Assembly (NCBI RefSeq): GCF_002443155.1
Contig: NZ_CP023667.1
Location: 1,488,001 to 1,552,000, forward strand
Length of the DNA stretch: 64,000 nt
Direction of reading: 5' to 3'
Source of the DNA: Alcaligenes faecalis
Lineage (GTDB): Bacteria; Pseudomonadota; Gammaproteobacteria; Burkholderiales; Burkholderiaceae_B
Within the stretch, counting starts at the first letter, position 1; the number at the start of each line of letters is the position of its first letter. Below are positions 28,081 to 37,059 of the stretch, one piece after another. The notes beneath the pieces are model-generated. The model did no database searches and had not been told where the DNA came from. It worked only from the letters and a program-made list of their open reading frames with translations. A program made the translations under genes and the position numbers.

Positions 28081-28880
28081 GATGTTGTTGCCGTATCGGA
28101 GACGGGCCAGTAAAAGTTGTTAGGCGTGGCGCGTGCACCAAAAATAGCTTGTCCAACGCGCACAATGGTAGAGCCTTCGGCAATAGCGACTTCGTAGTCG
28201 CCCGACATGCCCATGGACAGCTCACGAATGTTTTCAGCGTGGGCAATGTCGTTGCGCAGCTGATCGCGCAAATTGCGCAGCAGGGCAAAGCAGGGACGTA
28301 CCCGTTCCGGGTCGGCGTCCATCAAGGCCAGGGTCATCAGGCCTTTGACTTTCAAGGCAGAAAATTGCGGGAGTTCGCGCACGAAAGCATGTACCTCTTC
28401 GGGGGGCAAACCAAACTTGCTGTCCTCGCTGGAGGTGTTTACCTGAACGAAAACGTCCAGGCTGCGGCCTTCAATTTGCAGGCGGCGGTCCAGCGCTTCA
28501 GCGGTCTTGAGCTTGTCCAGTGCATGAAACTCGGAGGCAAAACGTGCAACGGACTTGGCTTTATTGCTTTGCAGGTGTCCAATAACAGCCCATTCCAAAT
28601 CCGGCAGTTCTTCGCGCAGGGCTTCGTACTTGCCTTCGGCTTCCTGCACCTTGTTTTCGCCCAGCAATCGGCAACCAGCCTGGTAAGCCAGGCGGATGCG
28701 GTCAATCCCGAAGGTTTTGCTGACAGTCAGTAAACGTACATCGCCAGCGGCACGCCCGTAGCGTACGCAGGCAGCATCAATTCTTTGTTGTACCAGGGCA
28801 ATGCGCTCCCGAAATGCCTCTACACTGGTGGAGGTGGGATAATGCTCGGTGTGAAGTAGATCAGGGGCGGATTCGGACAT
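28077..28880 (-). CDS. PLP-binding homeostasis protein, YggS/PLPBP family
   Basis: 267 residues from ATG 28880. The single-domain alanine-racemase-like barrel carries LLTVSKTF with the PLP-linking Lys, LLGENKVQEAEGKYE, IGHLQSNKAK, VNTSSEDSKFGLP, GLMTLAL and LSMGMSGDYEVAIAEGSTIVRVGQAIFG, all family hallmarks. It buffers pyridoxal 5'-phosphate and affects amino-acid pools. It is divergent from a MocR-type PLP-dependent regulator (78 bp between starts), so both may respond to vitamin B6 state. Confidence 0.92.
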   Translation of the reverse strand: MSESAPDLLHTEHYPTSTSVEAFRERIALVQQRIDAACVRYGRAAGDVRLLTVSKTFGIDRIRLAYQAGCRLLGENKVQEAEGKYEALREELPDLEWAVIGHLQSNKAKSVARFASEFHALDKLKTAEALDRRLQIEGRSLDVFVQVNTSSEDSKFGLPPEEVHAFVRELPQFSALKVKGLMTLALMDADPERVRPCFALLRNLRDQLRNDIAHAENIRELSMGMSGDYEVAIAEGSTIVRVGQAIFGARATPNNFYWPVSDTATTS

Positions 28881-28957
28881 GGCGCACCAGTAAGGAAGAA
28901 AAAAAAGATAAACTCGACCCTGCGGGTCGCGCATAAACTATTATGTCATAGGTCAAA

Positions 28958-30265
28958 ATGAATATCCAGGGAAGCAATGCGAAGGAACTTTTCGATGATA
29001 TCCGACAGCAAGTGGCACTGGGGCGAATTGCTCCGGGCCAGATTTTGCCGCCGGTACGCGAACTGGCTCAAACACTGGGATTGAACCGGAACACGGTTGC
29101 CCTGGCATACAAGCGCCTGGTCTCTGCCGGGGTGGCCGATGCACAAGGCCGTCGCGGTACACGGATTCGTGAAGCAATCCGGGAGCTAGCGCGGGAAGGG
29201 CACGGTGCCAGCTCGGCCTTGCAGGATCTGGCCAGCGGTAATCCGGCGTTGGGCTATTTGCCGGCCCCTACCCAATTGATAGCCGGGGTGCGGGGCCAAA
29301 CCCAGGCTCTGTACGGCGCCGACCCGTTGGTGCCTGAACTGCGCGCCGTATGTCAGCAGGTGTTCCATAAAGACACCCCCCCCGATACTGATTACCACGT
29401 CAGCTATGGCGCGGTCGACGCGATTGAGCGTTTACTGCAAGCCTTTTTGCTGGCAGGCGACAAGGTCGGGATTGAAGATCCCGGCTATCTGAACAGCATC
29501 AACTCCGTGCATACATTGGGCTACAAGCCAGTGGGGATTGAGGTGGATAGCGAAGGGATCGTGCCAGCCTCGCTGGAAGCGGCTTTGGAAGATGGTTTGC
29601 GCGCCTTGATTCTGACTCCGCGTGCGCACAACCCTACGGGATGTTCGTTAAGCCGTGCCCGCGCCAAGCAGATCGAGCAAATTCTGAAGCAGTATCCCGA
29701 ATTGCTGTTGATGATTGACGACCACTTCTGGATGCTGGCCAGCAGTCCTTACCGAAACGTGATTCCTGCCGATCATTTGCGTTGGGCCTTGATCCGTTCG
29801 GTGTCAAAGGGCCTGGGCCCGGATTTGCGCGTCGCCCTGGTGGCTTCAGATCTGCAAACCAGCGAACGCTTGTCGCAGCGTCTGGCTTCGGGGGCTCAAT
29901 GGGTCAGCCATCTGTTGCAGCAAATGGTGGTTCATGGTCTGACGGATGCCGACATCAAGGCGCAGACTCGTGTTGCACAAGCCGCTTACGTACAGGCTCG
30001 TGCCGATCTGATGCAAGCCCTGAAAAAGCAGAGCATTCCTTTTTGGGATAGCGAGGAAGGCTTCAATCTGTGGATTCCGCTGGATCGGGAAGCCGAGCCG
30101 GTATTGGCAGGCTTGGCCGCACGTGGTTGGCTGGTTCGATCCGGACAGGTCTTTGGGGTGAGCAATCCCGCTCAAGGCTTGCGTGTCAGTTTTGCGAATC
30201 TGGATGTCAAAGATGCGCAACGCTTTGCAACCGATTTGGCTCAAGTTCTGCAAGAACGCTATTAG
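28958..30265 (+). CDS. MocR/PdxR-type regulator (GntR helix-turn-helix fused to aminotransferase fold)
   Basis: 435 residues. Residues 1-70 form a GntR winged helix (GRIAPGQILPPVRELAQTLGLNRNTVALAYKRLVSAG). Residues 95-435 have the fold-type I aminotransferase plan with SYGAVDAIERLLQAFL, EDPGYLNS, TPRAHNPTG, the aspartate in MIDDHFW, and SVSKGLGPDLR with the PLP Lys. MocR proteins sense PLP or its adduct. The divergent PLP-homeostasis gene makes a role in vitamin B6 or amino-acid control plausible; targets cannot be assigned. Confidence 0.88.
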   Translation: MNIQGSNAKELFDDIRQQVALGRIAPGQILPPVRELAQTLGLNRNTVALAYKRLVSAGVADAQGRRGTRIREAIRELAREGHGASSALQDLASGNPALGYLPAPTQLIAGVRGQTQALYGADPLVPELRAVCQQVFHKDTPPDTDYHVSYGAVDAIERLLQAFLLAGDKVGIEDPGYLNSINSVHTLGYKPVGIEVDSEGIVPASLEAALEDGLRALILTPRAHNPTGCSLSRARAKQIEQILKQYPELLLMIDDHFWMLASSPYRNVIPADHLRWALIRSVSKGLGPDLRVALVASDLQTSERLSQRLASGAQWVSHLLQQMVVHGLTDADIKAQTRVAQAAYVQARADLMQALKKQSIPFWDSEEGFNLWIPLDREAEPVLAGLAARGWLVRSGQVFGVSNPAQGLRVSFANLDVKDAQRFATDLAQVLQERY

Positions 30266-30266
30266 T

Positions 30267-30304
30267 CACTATCTTGCTGCTTCTAACGGAGTAGCAAGAT
30301 AGTG
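30267..30304. terminator. Long hairpin after the MocR gene
   Basis: A 12-bp perfect inverted repeat CACTATCTTGCT / AGCAAGATAGTG just after the stop, with no T-run. A second, weaker GCGCCC/GGGCGC stem (30316-30344) is followed by TATTTTT and is the likelier + strand terminator. Confidence 0.5.
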
Positions 30305-30315
30305 AACTCTCTTAC

Positions 30316-30351
30316 GCGCCCATCCAGATAGTTAATAGGGGCGCTATTTTT
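30316..30351 (+). terminator. Rho-independent terminator after the MocR gene
   Basis: GCGCCC ... GGGCGC stem followed by TATTTTT, about 50 bp after the stop and just before the convergent exporter gene ends. Confidence 0.5.
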
Positions 30352-30366
30352 ATGGGCGCAAGATGC

Positions 30367-31236
30367 TTATTTGGCGGGCCGATTGCTGATCCATTGCACC
30401 GCCAGCACACTGCCCATCACCAGAATAATGCCCAGCAGGCTGGAGCCTGTCATGGCCTGACCCAAAATCAGCCAACCCAGAATCACGGCGGTCAAAGGGC
30501 TAAGCAGACCCAGCGAGGACACGGCCACAGAGGGTAAAACGGCAATTCCGCGGAACCACAGGGTATAGGCCAGCAGTGCACCGACCAGACACAGGTAGAG
30601 ATAGCCGCCGATTTGTACGCCGCTCAGGGAACTGTCCAGCGGCGGGTCCAGCAATAAGGCCAGAGGGGCCAGCATCAAGCCACCCAGCATCAGTTGCCAG
30701 GCTGTGAAGGCCAGAATCGGCATGCCACTACGCCAGCGATGCGACAAGTAAGTGCCCATAGCCATGCACAAAGCGCCGACAATTGCCGCGACCATACCCC
30801 AGGTATCCCATTGGCTCTCTGGCGATAGCAGCAAAATACCCATGCCGATAATGCCGACCACGCAAGCGACTAAAGCCATGGTGACCGGGCGTTTACCTTC
30901 CAAAGCCCAGGCCAGCGCAATCACGACCAAGGGTTGAGCGGCCCCCACAACGGCAGCCAAACCACCTGGCAGGCGATAGGCTGCGACGAATAGCAAGGCC
31001 TGAAATGCCCCGATATTCAAGGCCGCCAGAATCAGGGTCTTGCCCCAGTCGCCTCGGGCAGGCATGCGCCGACTCCACAAGAGCAGCATGACGCCAGCCG
31101 GAAAGCAACGCAAAAAGGCCGCGATAAAAGGGCGGTCGGGCGGCAATATTTCTGTGGTCACAATGTAGGTAGAACCCCAGATGGCGGGCCCCAGGGCGGT
31201 CAAGGCCGTCACCAGCCAAAGAGAAAGTCGGTTCAT
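30367..31236 (-). CDS. DMT-superfamily (EamA) exporter
   Basis: 289 residues, ten membrane helices in two EamA repeats; the N-terminal WGSTYIVTTEILPPDRPF and GGLAAVVGAAQPL segments are family typical. Such inner-membrane carriers export amino acids or drugs. It is divergent from a MarR gene with two matching palindromes between them, so it is probably repressed by that MarR and induced by a compound it exports. Confidence 0.85.
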   Translation of the reverse strand: MNRLSLWLVTALTALGPAIWGSTYIVTTEILPPDRPFIAAFLRCFPAGVMLLLWSRRMPARGDWGKTLILAALNIGAFQALLFVAAYRLPGGLAAVVGAAQPLVVIALAWALEGKRPVTMALVACVVGIIGMGILLLSPESQWDTWGMVAAIVGALCMAMGTYLSHRWRSGMPILAFTAWQLMLGGLMLAPLALLLDPPLDSSLSGVQIGGYLYLCLVGALLAYTLWFRGIAVLPSVAVSSLGLLSPLTAVILGWLILGQAMTGSSLLGIILVMGSVLAVQWISNRPAK

Positions 31237-31244
31237 GGTAAAAG

Positions 31245-31262
31245 TATCTTGATGTCGAGATA
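31245..31262. promoter_or_regulatory. MarR operator 1 (exporter side)
   Basis: TATCTT-N6-GAGATA, 9 bp from the exporter start. It shares the TATCTT-N6-AAGATA architecture with the second site 38 bp away. Confidence 0.65.
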
Positions 31263-31282
31263 AATGACAGTGTAGGGATGAT

Positions 31283-31302
31283 TTATCTTAATATCAAGAT
31301 AA
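31283..31302. promoter_or_regulatory. MarR operator 2 (regulator side)
   Basis: TTATCTT-N6-AAGATAA, a perfect 7-bp inverted repeat 20 bp upstream of the MarR start. Together with operator 1 it would let the MarR protein repress both divergent genes. Confidence 0.7.
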
Positions 31303-31321
31303 ATATCGACAACGAGAAATC

Positions 31322-31831
31322 ATGAGCGAAGAACACGACGCGGTAGACCTGATCATCAATCAGTGGCGCGAACAGCGGCCAGACTTACAGAACCTGGAGG
31401 CCATGGCCTTGCTGGGCCGCATGACGCGCTGCTTCCAACTGGTCCAAAAACAAATGAGCGAAAACTTCAGGCGTCATGGCCTGCAGTTGGGCGAGTTTGA
31501 TGTGCTGGCCAGCCTGCGCCGTTCCGGCCCGCCGTACACCTTGGCACCCACCGCTTTGTTTTCCACCTTGATGGTCAGCTCCGGCACCATGACGCATCGC
31601 TTGCAGGGCCTGGAAAAGCAGGGCCTGATCGAGCGCATTGCCGACCCGGAAGATGCCCGCCGTATTCTGGTGCGTTTGAGCCCGGCGGGTTTGGCCTGTG
31701 TGGATGCCGTTGTGGTGGACCATTTGGCCAATGAAGAAAATTTGCTGGAGGGTCTGGATGCCACGCAGCGGCAAAGTCTGGATACCTTGTTGCGCGACTG
31801 GATGCGTTTGTTGGAGTCGCGCCCGGCTTGA
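31322..31831 (+). CDS. MarR-family regulator divergent from the DMT exporter
   Basis: 169 residues. The winged helix is LQLGEFDVLASLRRSGPPYTLAPTAL, then MVSSGTMTHRLQGLEKQGLIERI and wing DPEDARRILVRLS, which is MarR-like. Twin palindromes in the 85-bp divergent gap are the expected self- and exporter-regulating sites. The inducer is unknown. Confidence 0.88.
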   Translation: MSEEHDAVDLIINQWREQRPDLQNLEAMALLGRMTRCFQLVQKQMSENFRRHGLQLGEFDVLASLRRSGPPYTLAPTALFSTLMVSSGTMTHRLQGLEKQGLIERIADPEDARRILVRLSPAGLACVDAVVVDHLANEENLLEGLDATQRQSLDTLLRDWMRLLESRPA

Positions 31832-31870
31832 AGGAATGCTAAAGTAGCTGGATATATACACAGCCTACTT

Positions 31871-33538
31871 ATGACCCCGCCCGAGCTTCCTCCTTTTTAC
31901 TATCTGCATAATTTTCATCAGGTTTTGCAGTGGGTACAGCACGCCAGTTCCGACCTGCTGGAGCCTGAACACGTCCAGTGCGGCCATCGTTTTGTGCATG
32001 CTTCCCAGCCTGCACAAGCCCTGTTGGTGCGCTTGCTGATGCGTAAAGGCCCGGTATTTCGTATCGACAAGCTGCGTTATGCCGAGATCGAAAACCTGGA
32101 TGCGGCAGTGCAAGAGCTGGCAGCGTGCGAGCTGATAGAAACTGATCCTGAACTGGATCTGGAAACTTTGTTTGCTGTCCATACGGTGCCCGAACTTCGT
32201 CGCCTGTTTAGTGATCTGCCAGCCACCGGGCGCAAATCGGACTATCTGGAGTGGATTGGGCAGGCTCATGGTGACCATGCCCGATCCTTTCGGGAGTGGT
32301 GTGCAGACTCAAGCCTGCAAGCTCCGACGCTGCGCCTATCACCGCAAGTCATGCATTGGGCACAGCGTTTGCAGCTGTTGTTCTTTGGTAATCATTACCA
32401 GGACTGGTCCGAGTTCGTGCTGAGCGATCTGGGCTTATATCGCTACGAAACCGTGGTTCTGGATCAGGCCAGCCGGGCGTTTCGCCACAATGAGGACGTG
32501 CGCTTATATGAAACCTTGTCCGAGCTGCGAGACGCACAGGATGAGGCCGATCCGGATCTGTGGGCCCAGCGCTTTGCAGCCGTCCAGGCCATTGAGACCG
32601 ACAGCGACTGGCTTCAACGACGCAAGGCGAAAACCCTGTTTCAGCTAGGTCAACAAGCCGAACGTCAACATTGGTGGACCTTGGCCGAACAAGCGTATTT
32701 GCACACAAGCTGGCCGGGAGCCCGTTACCGCCAATTGCGGGTACTGGAGCGTCAGGAGAATCATCAAGGCGCCTGGCCCTTGTTTTGTCAGGCCTGGAAC
32801 CAGCCTGAAAATGAAAGCGAAACCCAGAAGTTGCTGCGTATGTTGCCTCGCATGCGTCGCAAACTGGCGGTAGAAGCTCCGCCCAGCTCGCCGTCCAATA
32901 AACCGGCAAGCCGCACGCAACGTAGTGATCTGGTTCTGTTTGATGATGGAAATCGGGTCGAGTCGCAGGTATTGGCCCATTGGGACAGTCCTTTGGCTCC
33001 GGTGTTTTACGTAGAGAACGCCTTGTTCCCGGCCTTATTGGGTTTGTTGAGCTGGGATGCCATTTTTGCTCCCTTGCCCGGCGCGTTTTTCCATCCTTAT
33101 CAAGCCTGTCCGGCCGATTGGGGGAATCCGGATTTTGTGTCGCGCAGGCAGAACTTGTTTGATCAGTCTTTAAGTGTGCTGGACGGCGCAGACTATAAAA
33201 CCGTGATCTGGCAACGCTGGCAGGAAAAGCGCGGCATACAGTGCCCCTTGCTGATCTGGCCCGCCTTGGATGAATCCTTGATCGAGCAGGCCTTGCATTG
33301 CATTCCCGCCCAGCATTTACAGCTGGTGTTCAAGCGCATCTTGCAGGATTGGCGGGACAACCGTTCCGGCTTGCCGGATTTGGTGCGCTTCATGCCTGCC
33401 CAGCAAGGCTATGAATTGATTGAAGTAAAAGGCCCCGGAGACCGCTTGCAGGACAATCAGCGACGTTGGTTAAGTTATTTCGAGCAGCACGCCATCCCTG
33501 CGCGTGTCTGTTATGTGACACGGCCTGAATCCACATGA
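31871..33538 (+). CDS. FAN1-like structure-specific nuclease (VRR-NUC domain)
   Basis: 555 residues. The C-terminal VRR-NUC nuclease domain (about 440-550) shows the active-site series RSGLPDLVRF and YELIEVKGPGDRLQDNQRRWL, with Asp and the E-x-K metal triad. The N-terminal half holds a helical and SAP/TPR-like region, as in Pseudomonas aeruginosa FAN1, which cuts 5' flaps and unhooks interstrand cross-links. It overlaps the next gene, a nuclease-helicase, by 4 bp, supporting a joint DNA-repair function. Confidence 0.85.
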   Translation: MTPPELPPFYYLHNFHQVLQWVQHASSDLLEPEHVQCGHRFVHASQPAQALLVRLLMRKGPVFRIDKLRYAEIENLDAAVQELAACELIETDPELDLETLFAVHTVPELRRLFSDLPATGRKSDYLEWIGQAHGDHARSFREWCADSSLQAPTLRLSPQVMHWAQRLQLLFFGNHYQDWSEFVLSDLGLYRYETVVLDQASRAFRHNEDVRLYETLSELRDAQDEADPDLWAQRFAAVQAIETDSDWLQRRKAKTLFQLGQQAERQHWWTLAEQAYLHTSWPGARYRQLRVLERQENHQGAWPLFCQAWNQPENESETQKLLRMLPRMRRKLAVEAPPSSPSNKPASRTQRSDLVLFDDGNRVESQVLAHWDSPLAPVFYVENALFPALLGLLSWDAIFAPLPGAFFHPYQACPADWGNPDFVSRRQNLFDQSLSVLDGADYKTVIWQRWQEKRGIQCPLLIWPALDESLIEQALHCIPAQHLQLVFKRILQDWRDNRSGLPDLVRFMPAQQGYELIEVKGPGDRLQDNQRRWLSYFEQHAIPARVCYVTRPEST

Positions 33539-35820
33539 AAGCCTGGACGGTCGGCGTACGAGCCTTATGTGAATTTACCGCCCGTAGCGGGGATCTGGAC
33601 CTGCGTTTTACACCTGCGGCCACGGCGCAAGAAGGTATGCTGGGCCACCAGCAGTTAAAGCTGCGTCGCCCCGAGCATTATGAAGCCGAAGTGCCGCTGT
33701 CATATGAGATGGAAGGGCTCTTGGTGCGTGGGCGAGCCGATGGGTTTGATCCTGTCAGCAATTGTCTGGAAGAGCTGAAAACCTATCGGGGTGCTTTTGA
33801 TGCCATCCCCGAGCACCATAGACGCCTGCATCAGGCGCAAGCCAAGGTCTACGCTGCCATGTTGTGCCAGGAACGCGATTTGCCGGGGATGACAGTCAGC
33901 GTGGTGTATTACCACGTGGACAAGCACAAAGAGACCAGCATCTCCGAGTATCTGGAGCGCACGGATCTGTGGGCTTTTTTTGAGCAGCAATGCCGCGCTT
34001 ATGTCGCGTGGGGGCGGCAGGAGCAAAAGCACAGGCTTGCACGCGATCAGGCTTGTACAGCCCTGCAGTTTCCCTATGAGCAGTTTCGTGCGGGTCAGCG
34101 GCAACTGGCTGTAGCTGCGTTCCGGGCTCAGCGCGATGCACAGTGCCTGTTAGCGCAAGCCTCCACGGGTATTGGCAAAACTTTGGCAGTCATATTTCCC
34201 GGCCTGAAAGCCATGCCGGAGGCGGGACTGGACAAGCTGTTTTATCTGACGGCTAAAAACTCGGGTCGGCAAATGGCGCTGGACGCCTTGCAGCGCTTAA
34301 GCCCGGACGGTGAGGGCGCGTGGCGGGTGCTGGAAATGGTGGCTCGCGACAAGCAGTGTCCCAATCCGGATAAAGCCTGTCATGGCCAATCCTGTCCCCT
34401 GGCCGAAGGATTTTACGATCGCCTTCCTGCTGCTCGTCAGCAAGCTCTGGAACAACCCATGTTGACTAGCCAGCGCTTGCAGCAAGTGGCCAGTGAACAC
34501 CAGGTCTGTCCCTATTACTTGAGCCAGGAAATGCTGCGCTGGGCGGACGCCATTGTGGGCGACTACAACTATTTTTTCGACACGCATGCGGTGCTGTATA
34601 GCCAGACTCTGGTCCAGCAATGGCGCAGCGCTGTTCTGGTGGACGAAGCACACAACTTGGTAGAACGCGCCCGCTCCATGTATTCCGCGTCTTTCTCGCA
34701 AGTGCAGCTACGTATGGCGCGTAAAGCCGCGCCTTCGGCCTTGAAGCGTCATTTCGCTCCCTTGACTCGCTTGATGGAGGACTTGATACCCGAGGAAGGC
34801 GGCGACCAATGGGGACTGGAAAAAATCCCGGAGGATTTGCTGGAGCAGTGCGAATATCTGGCTGCCCGTTTAGGGGCCTATGTGGCTGAGAACCCCATGC
34901 CACAAGACAGCCCCTTGCTGCAGTTTTATTTCGAGTTGCTGTACTTTGTGGACCTGGCCGGACAGTTCGGCTCGCATTCCTTGTTTGATATTTTGGCGCA
35001 GCGCGATGGTGTACTCCTGAACCTGCGCAATATCGTGCCTGCTCCATTTCTGGCCGAACGCTATGGCGATGCGCACGGTGTGGTGCTGTTCTCCGGCACC
35101 ATGAACCCATCACAGTTTTATCGTGATGTCTTGGGTTTGCCGCCAAGCACGGCTGAGTTGAACGTGGCATCCCCTTATCGGGCCGAGCAGCTACGGGTAC
35201 GCCAGTATGCTGGCCTGTCCACGCGCTATGCTGACCGGGCCCAGAGCCTGAGCGGGGTCTGCGACATTGTCGGGCAGGCCTATCAAGAGCAGCCGGGCAA
35301 CTATCTCTTGTTCTTGAGCAGCTTTGATTATCTGGAGCAGGTCAGCCAGGCCTTGCAGGAGCGCTGGCCGGATATGCCGCTTTGGCATCAGCAACCGGGC
35401 ATGAGCGATCTGCAAAGAACGCAGTTTCTGGACCGCTTTACGCTGGACGGGAGGGGAGTGGGTTTGGCAGTGCTGGGAGGGGCGTTTTCAGAAGGGGTAG
35501 ATTTACCCGGTAAACGCTTGATCGGTGCTTTTATTGCCACCTTGGGTTTGCCGCAATTCAATCCGGCCAATGAGTCGGTGCGGCAAGTCATGGCCCGGCT
35601 CTTTGGGGAGCGGCGGGCCTATGACTATACCTATCTGTATCCCGGACTACGCAAGATTACACAGGCCGCGGGTCGTGTGATTCGCGATGAACTGGATCAA
35701 GGCTTTGTGTATCTGCTGGACGAGCGCTATGGGCAGCGGCGGGTGCAGCAGCTGCTGCCGGACTGGTGGCAAATTGAGCAGGTGCGGACTGACGCTCGTT
35801 CTGGGCAATCACTTCGGTAA
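33535..35820 (+). CDS. DinG/XPD-type DNA helicase with N-terminal PD-(D/E)XK nuclease
   Basis: 761 residues. Residues 1-200 have a Cas4/RecB-like nuclease pattern (GRADGF near 65 and LEELKTYRG near 80, acid then E-x-K). The helicase has a P-loop ASTGIGKT near 208, four Cys of an XPD-type iron-sulphur cluster (CPNPDKACHGQSC then C downstream), DEAH near 369, and late motifs GAFSEGVDLPG and QAAGRVIRDE. Superfamily 2, 5'-to-3' helicase type. Coupled to the FAN1-like gene by overlap. Its last 164 bp overlap the convergent dadA gene. Confidence 0.88.
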   Translation: MKAWTVGVRALCEFTARSGDLDLRFTPAATAQEGMLGHQQLKLRRPEHYEAEVPLSYEMEGLLVRGRADGFDPVSNCLEELKTYRGAFDAIPEHHRRLHQAQAKVYAAMLCQERDLPGMTVSVVYYHVDKHKETSISEYLERTDLWAFFEQQCRAYVAWGRQEQKHRLARDQACTALQFPYEQFRAGQRQLAVAAFRAQRDAQCLLAQASTGIGKTLAVIFPGLKAMPEAGLDKLFYLTAKNSGRQMALDALQRLSPDGEGAWRVLEMVARDKQCPNPDKACHGQSCPLAEGFYDRLPAARQQALEQPMLTSQRLQQVASEHQVCPYYLSQEMLRWADAIVGDYNYFFDTHAVLYSQTLVQQWRSAVLVDEAHNLVERARSMYSASFSQVQLRMARKAAPSALKRHFAPLTRLMEDLIPEEGGDQWGLEKIPEDLLEQCEYLAARLGAYVAENPMPQDSPLLQFYFELLYFVDLAGQFGSHSLFDILAQRDGVLLNLRNIVPAPFLAERYGDAHGVVLFSGTMNPSQFYRDVLGLPPSTAELNVASPYRAEQLRVRQYAGLSTRYADRAQSLSGVCDIVGQAYQEQPGNYLLFLSSFDYLEQVSQALQERWPDMPLWHQQPGMSDLQRTQFLDRFTLDGRGVGLAVLGGAFSEGVDLPGKRLIGAFIATLGLPQFNPANESVRQVMARLFGERRAYDYTYLYPGLRKITQAAGRVIRDELDQGFVYLLDERYGQRRVQQLLPDWWQIEQVRTDARSGQSLR

Positions 35821-37018
35821 TGATTTGTGCGGTGGCGGCTGACAGCGTCCAGCCCAGGTGACCGTGGCCGGTGTTGTAGTAGACGCCCGGGCGGCTGCCT
35901 GCTTTTACGCGCGGCATCATGTCCGGCATCATGGGACGCAAACCTGCCCACGGTACAACACGGTCGGTCGCCGCATCGTGGAAGTTGCGACGGGTCCAGT
36001 TGGTCAGCGGAGCAATACGGTCGGCGCGAATGTCCTTGTTGGCGCCGTTGTATTCCGCCGTACCGGCCACACGCAGGCGATCTTTGCCCAGGCGGCTGGT
36101 CACAATCTTGGCTTCTTCGTCCAGCAAGCTGACCCAAGGGGCTGCATGTTGGGCTTCGGGCGTATCCAGGTACACCGAGATCGAATAGCCTTTGACGGGG
36201 TAGATATTGATGTAGTCACCCAGCATATGGGCCAGATGACGGCTGCCTACGCCGGCGCACACCACCAAAGAATCGACAGACAGCGTATGGGTGTGGGCTT
36301 CAGCGCCTTCACCGGTACGCAGCTGGATACGATGTGGTGGGCCGCAATCAATACCCAGAACTTCTGTATCTTGCAGGAACTTCACGCCGCGCTTGGCGCA
36401 AGCATTGGCCAGGCCGCGAGTGTATTTGTGAATATCGCCCGTGGCATCCGAAGGCGTAAAGAAACCGCCGTAGTAAGTGCCTTGCAAGGCAGGTTCGATC
36501 TGGTGGATTTCTTCGTTGGTAACGGTACGGCGCTCCAGACCGCCTTTTTGCAACAGCTGGCTGACTTTCTTGCCAGATTCAAAGCCGCCGGGGGTGTGGT
36601 AAATGTGCAGAATGCCGCGCTGTTCCAGGTCGAAATCAATGTTTTCGTCCTTGGCCCATTGGTACAGATTCTCGCGGGCGGTAATGGCCAGCTTGACGGT
36701 GTCCACGGTGTTGCGCTCGTAACCGGAAATCGCGCCTACAAACTGCGCCATCCAGCTGTATTTGTGCCAGCTTGGCTTGGGGTTGAACAGCAGTGGGGCG
36801 TCTTTGCGCATCATCCATTTCAAACCCTTGAGAATGGTGCTGCGGCTGTTCCAGACTTCGGCATTGCACGCGGACAACTGCCCGCCGTTGGCGAAGGAGG
36901 TTTCCATCGCGGGGTAGCGCAGGCGGTCGATAACGGTAACTTGATAGCCTTTCAGGCTGAGGGCGTAGGCGGTGGTGATTCCGGAAATACCGGCGCCAAT
37001 GACGGCAATATGCGACAT
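35657..37018 (-). CDS. dadA: D-amino acid dehydrogenase (DadA family) with an unusual C-terminal tail
   Basis: 453 residues. An FAD-binding fold at the N-terminus (IAVIGAGISGITTAYALS), then YPAMETSFANGGQLSACNAEVWN, GGFFTPSDATGDIHKYTRGLA and a late GLRPMMPDMMP and NTGHGHLGWTL, all typical of DadA. It oxidises D-amino acids to 2-oxo acids and feeds electrons to the respiratory chain. The gene is headed by a tandem glycine riboswitch. The last 50 residues are Ala/Pro-rich, absent from usual DadA, and encoded antisense to the helicase end, suggesting stop-codon loss and extension. Confidence 0.9.
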   Translation of the reverse strand: MSHIAVIGAGISGITTAYALSLKGYQVTVIDRLRYPAMETSFANGGQLSACNAEVWNSRSTILKGLKWMMRKDAPLLFNPKPSWHKYSWMAQFVGAISGYERNTVDTVKLAITARENLYQWAKDENIDFDLEQRGILHIYHTPGGFESGKKVSQLLQKGGLERRTVTNEEIHQIEPALQGTYYGGFFTPSDATGDIHKYTRGLANACAKRGVKFLQDTEVLGIDCGPPHRIQLRTGEGAEAHTHTLSVDSLVVCAGVGSRHLAHMLGDYINIYPVKGYSISVYLDTPEAQHAAPWVSLLDEEAKIVTSRLGKDRLRVAGTAEYNGANKDIRADRIAPLTNWTRRNFHDAATDRVVPWAGLRPMMPDMMPRVKAGSRPGVYYNTGHGHLGWTLSAATAQIITEVIAQNERQSAPAQFATSPAAAAAPAAAHSARPADTQSLDPVHRESHDPRPV

Positions 37019-37059
37019 AACAGGCTCCTGACAGGTGAATTACCACCGAGTAGTGGCAA

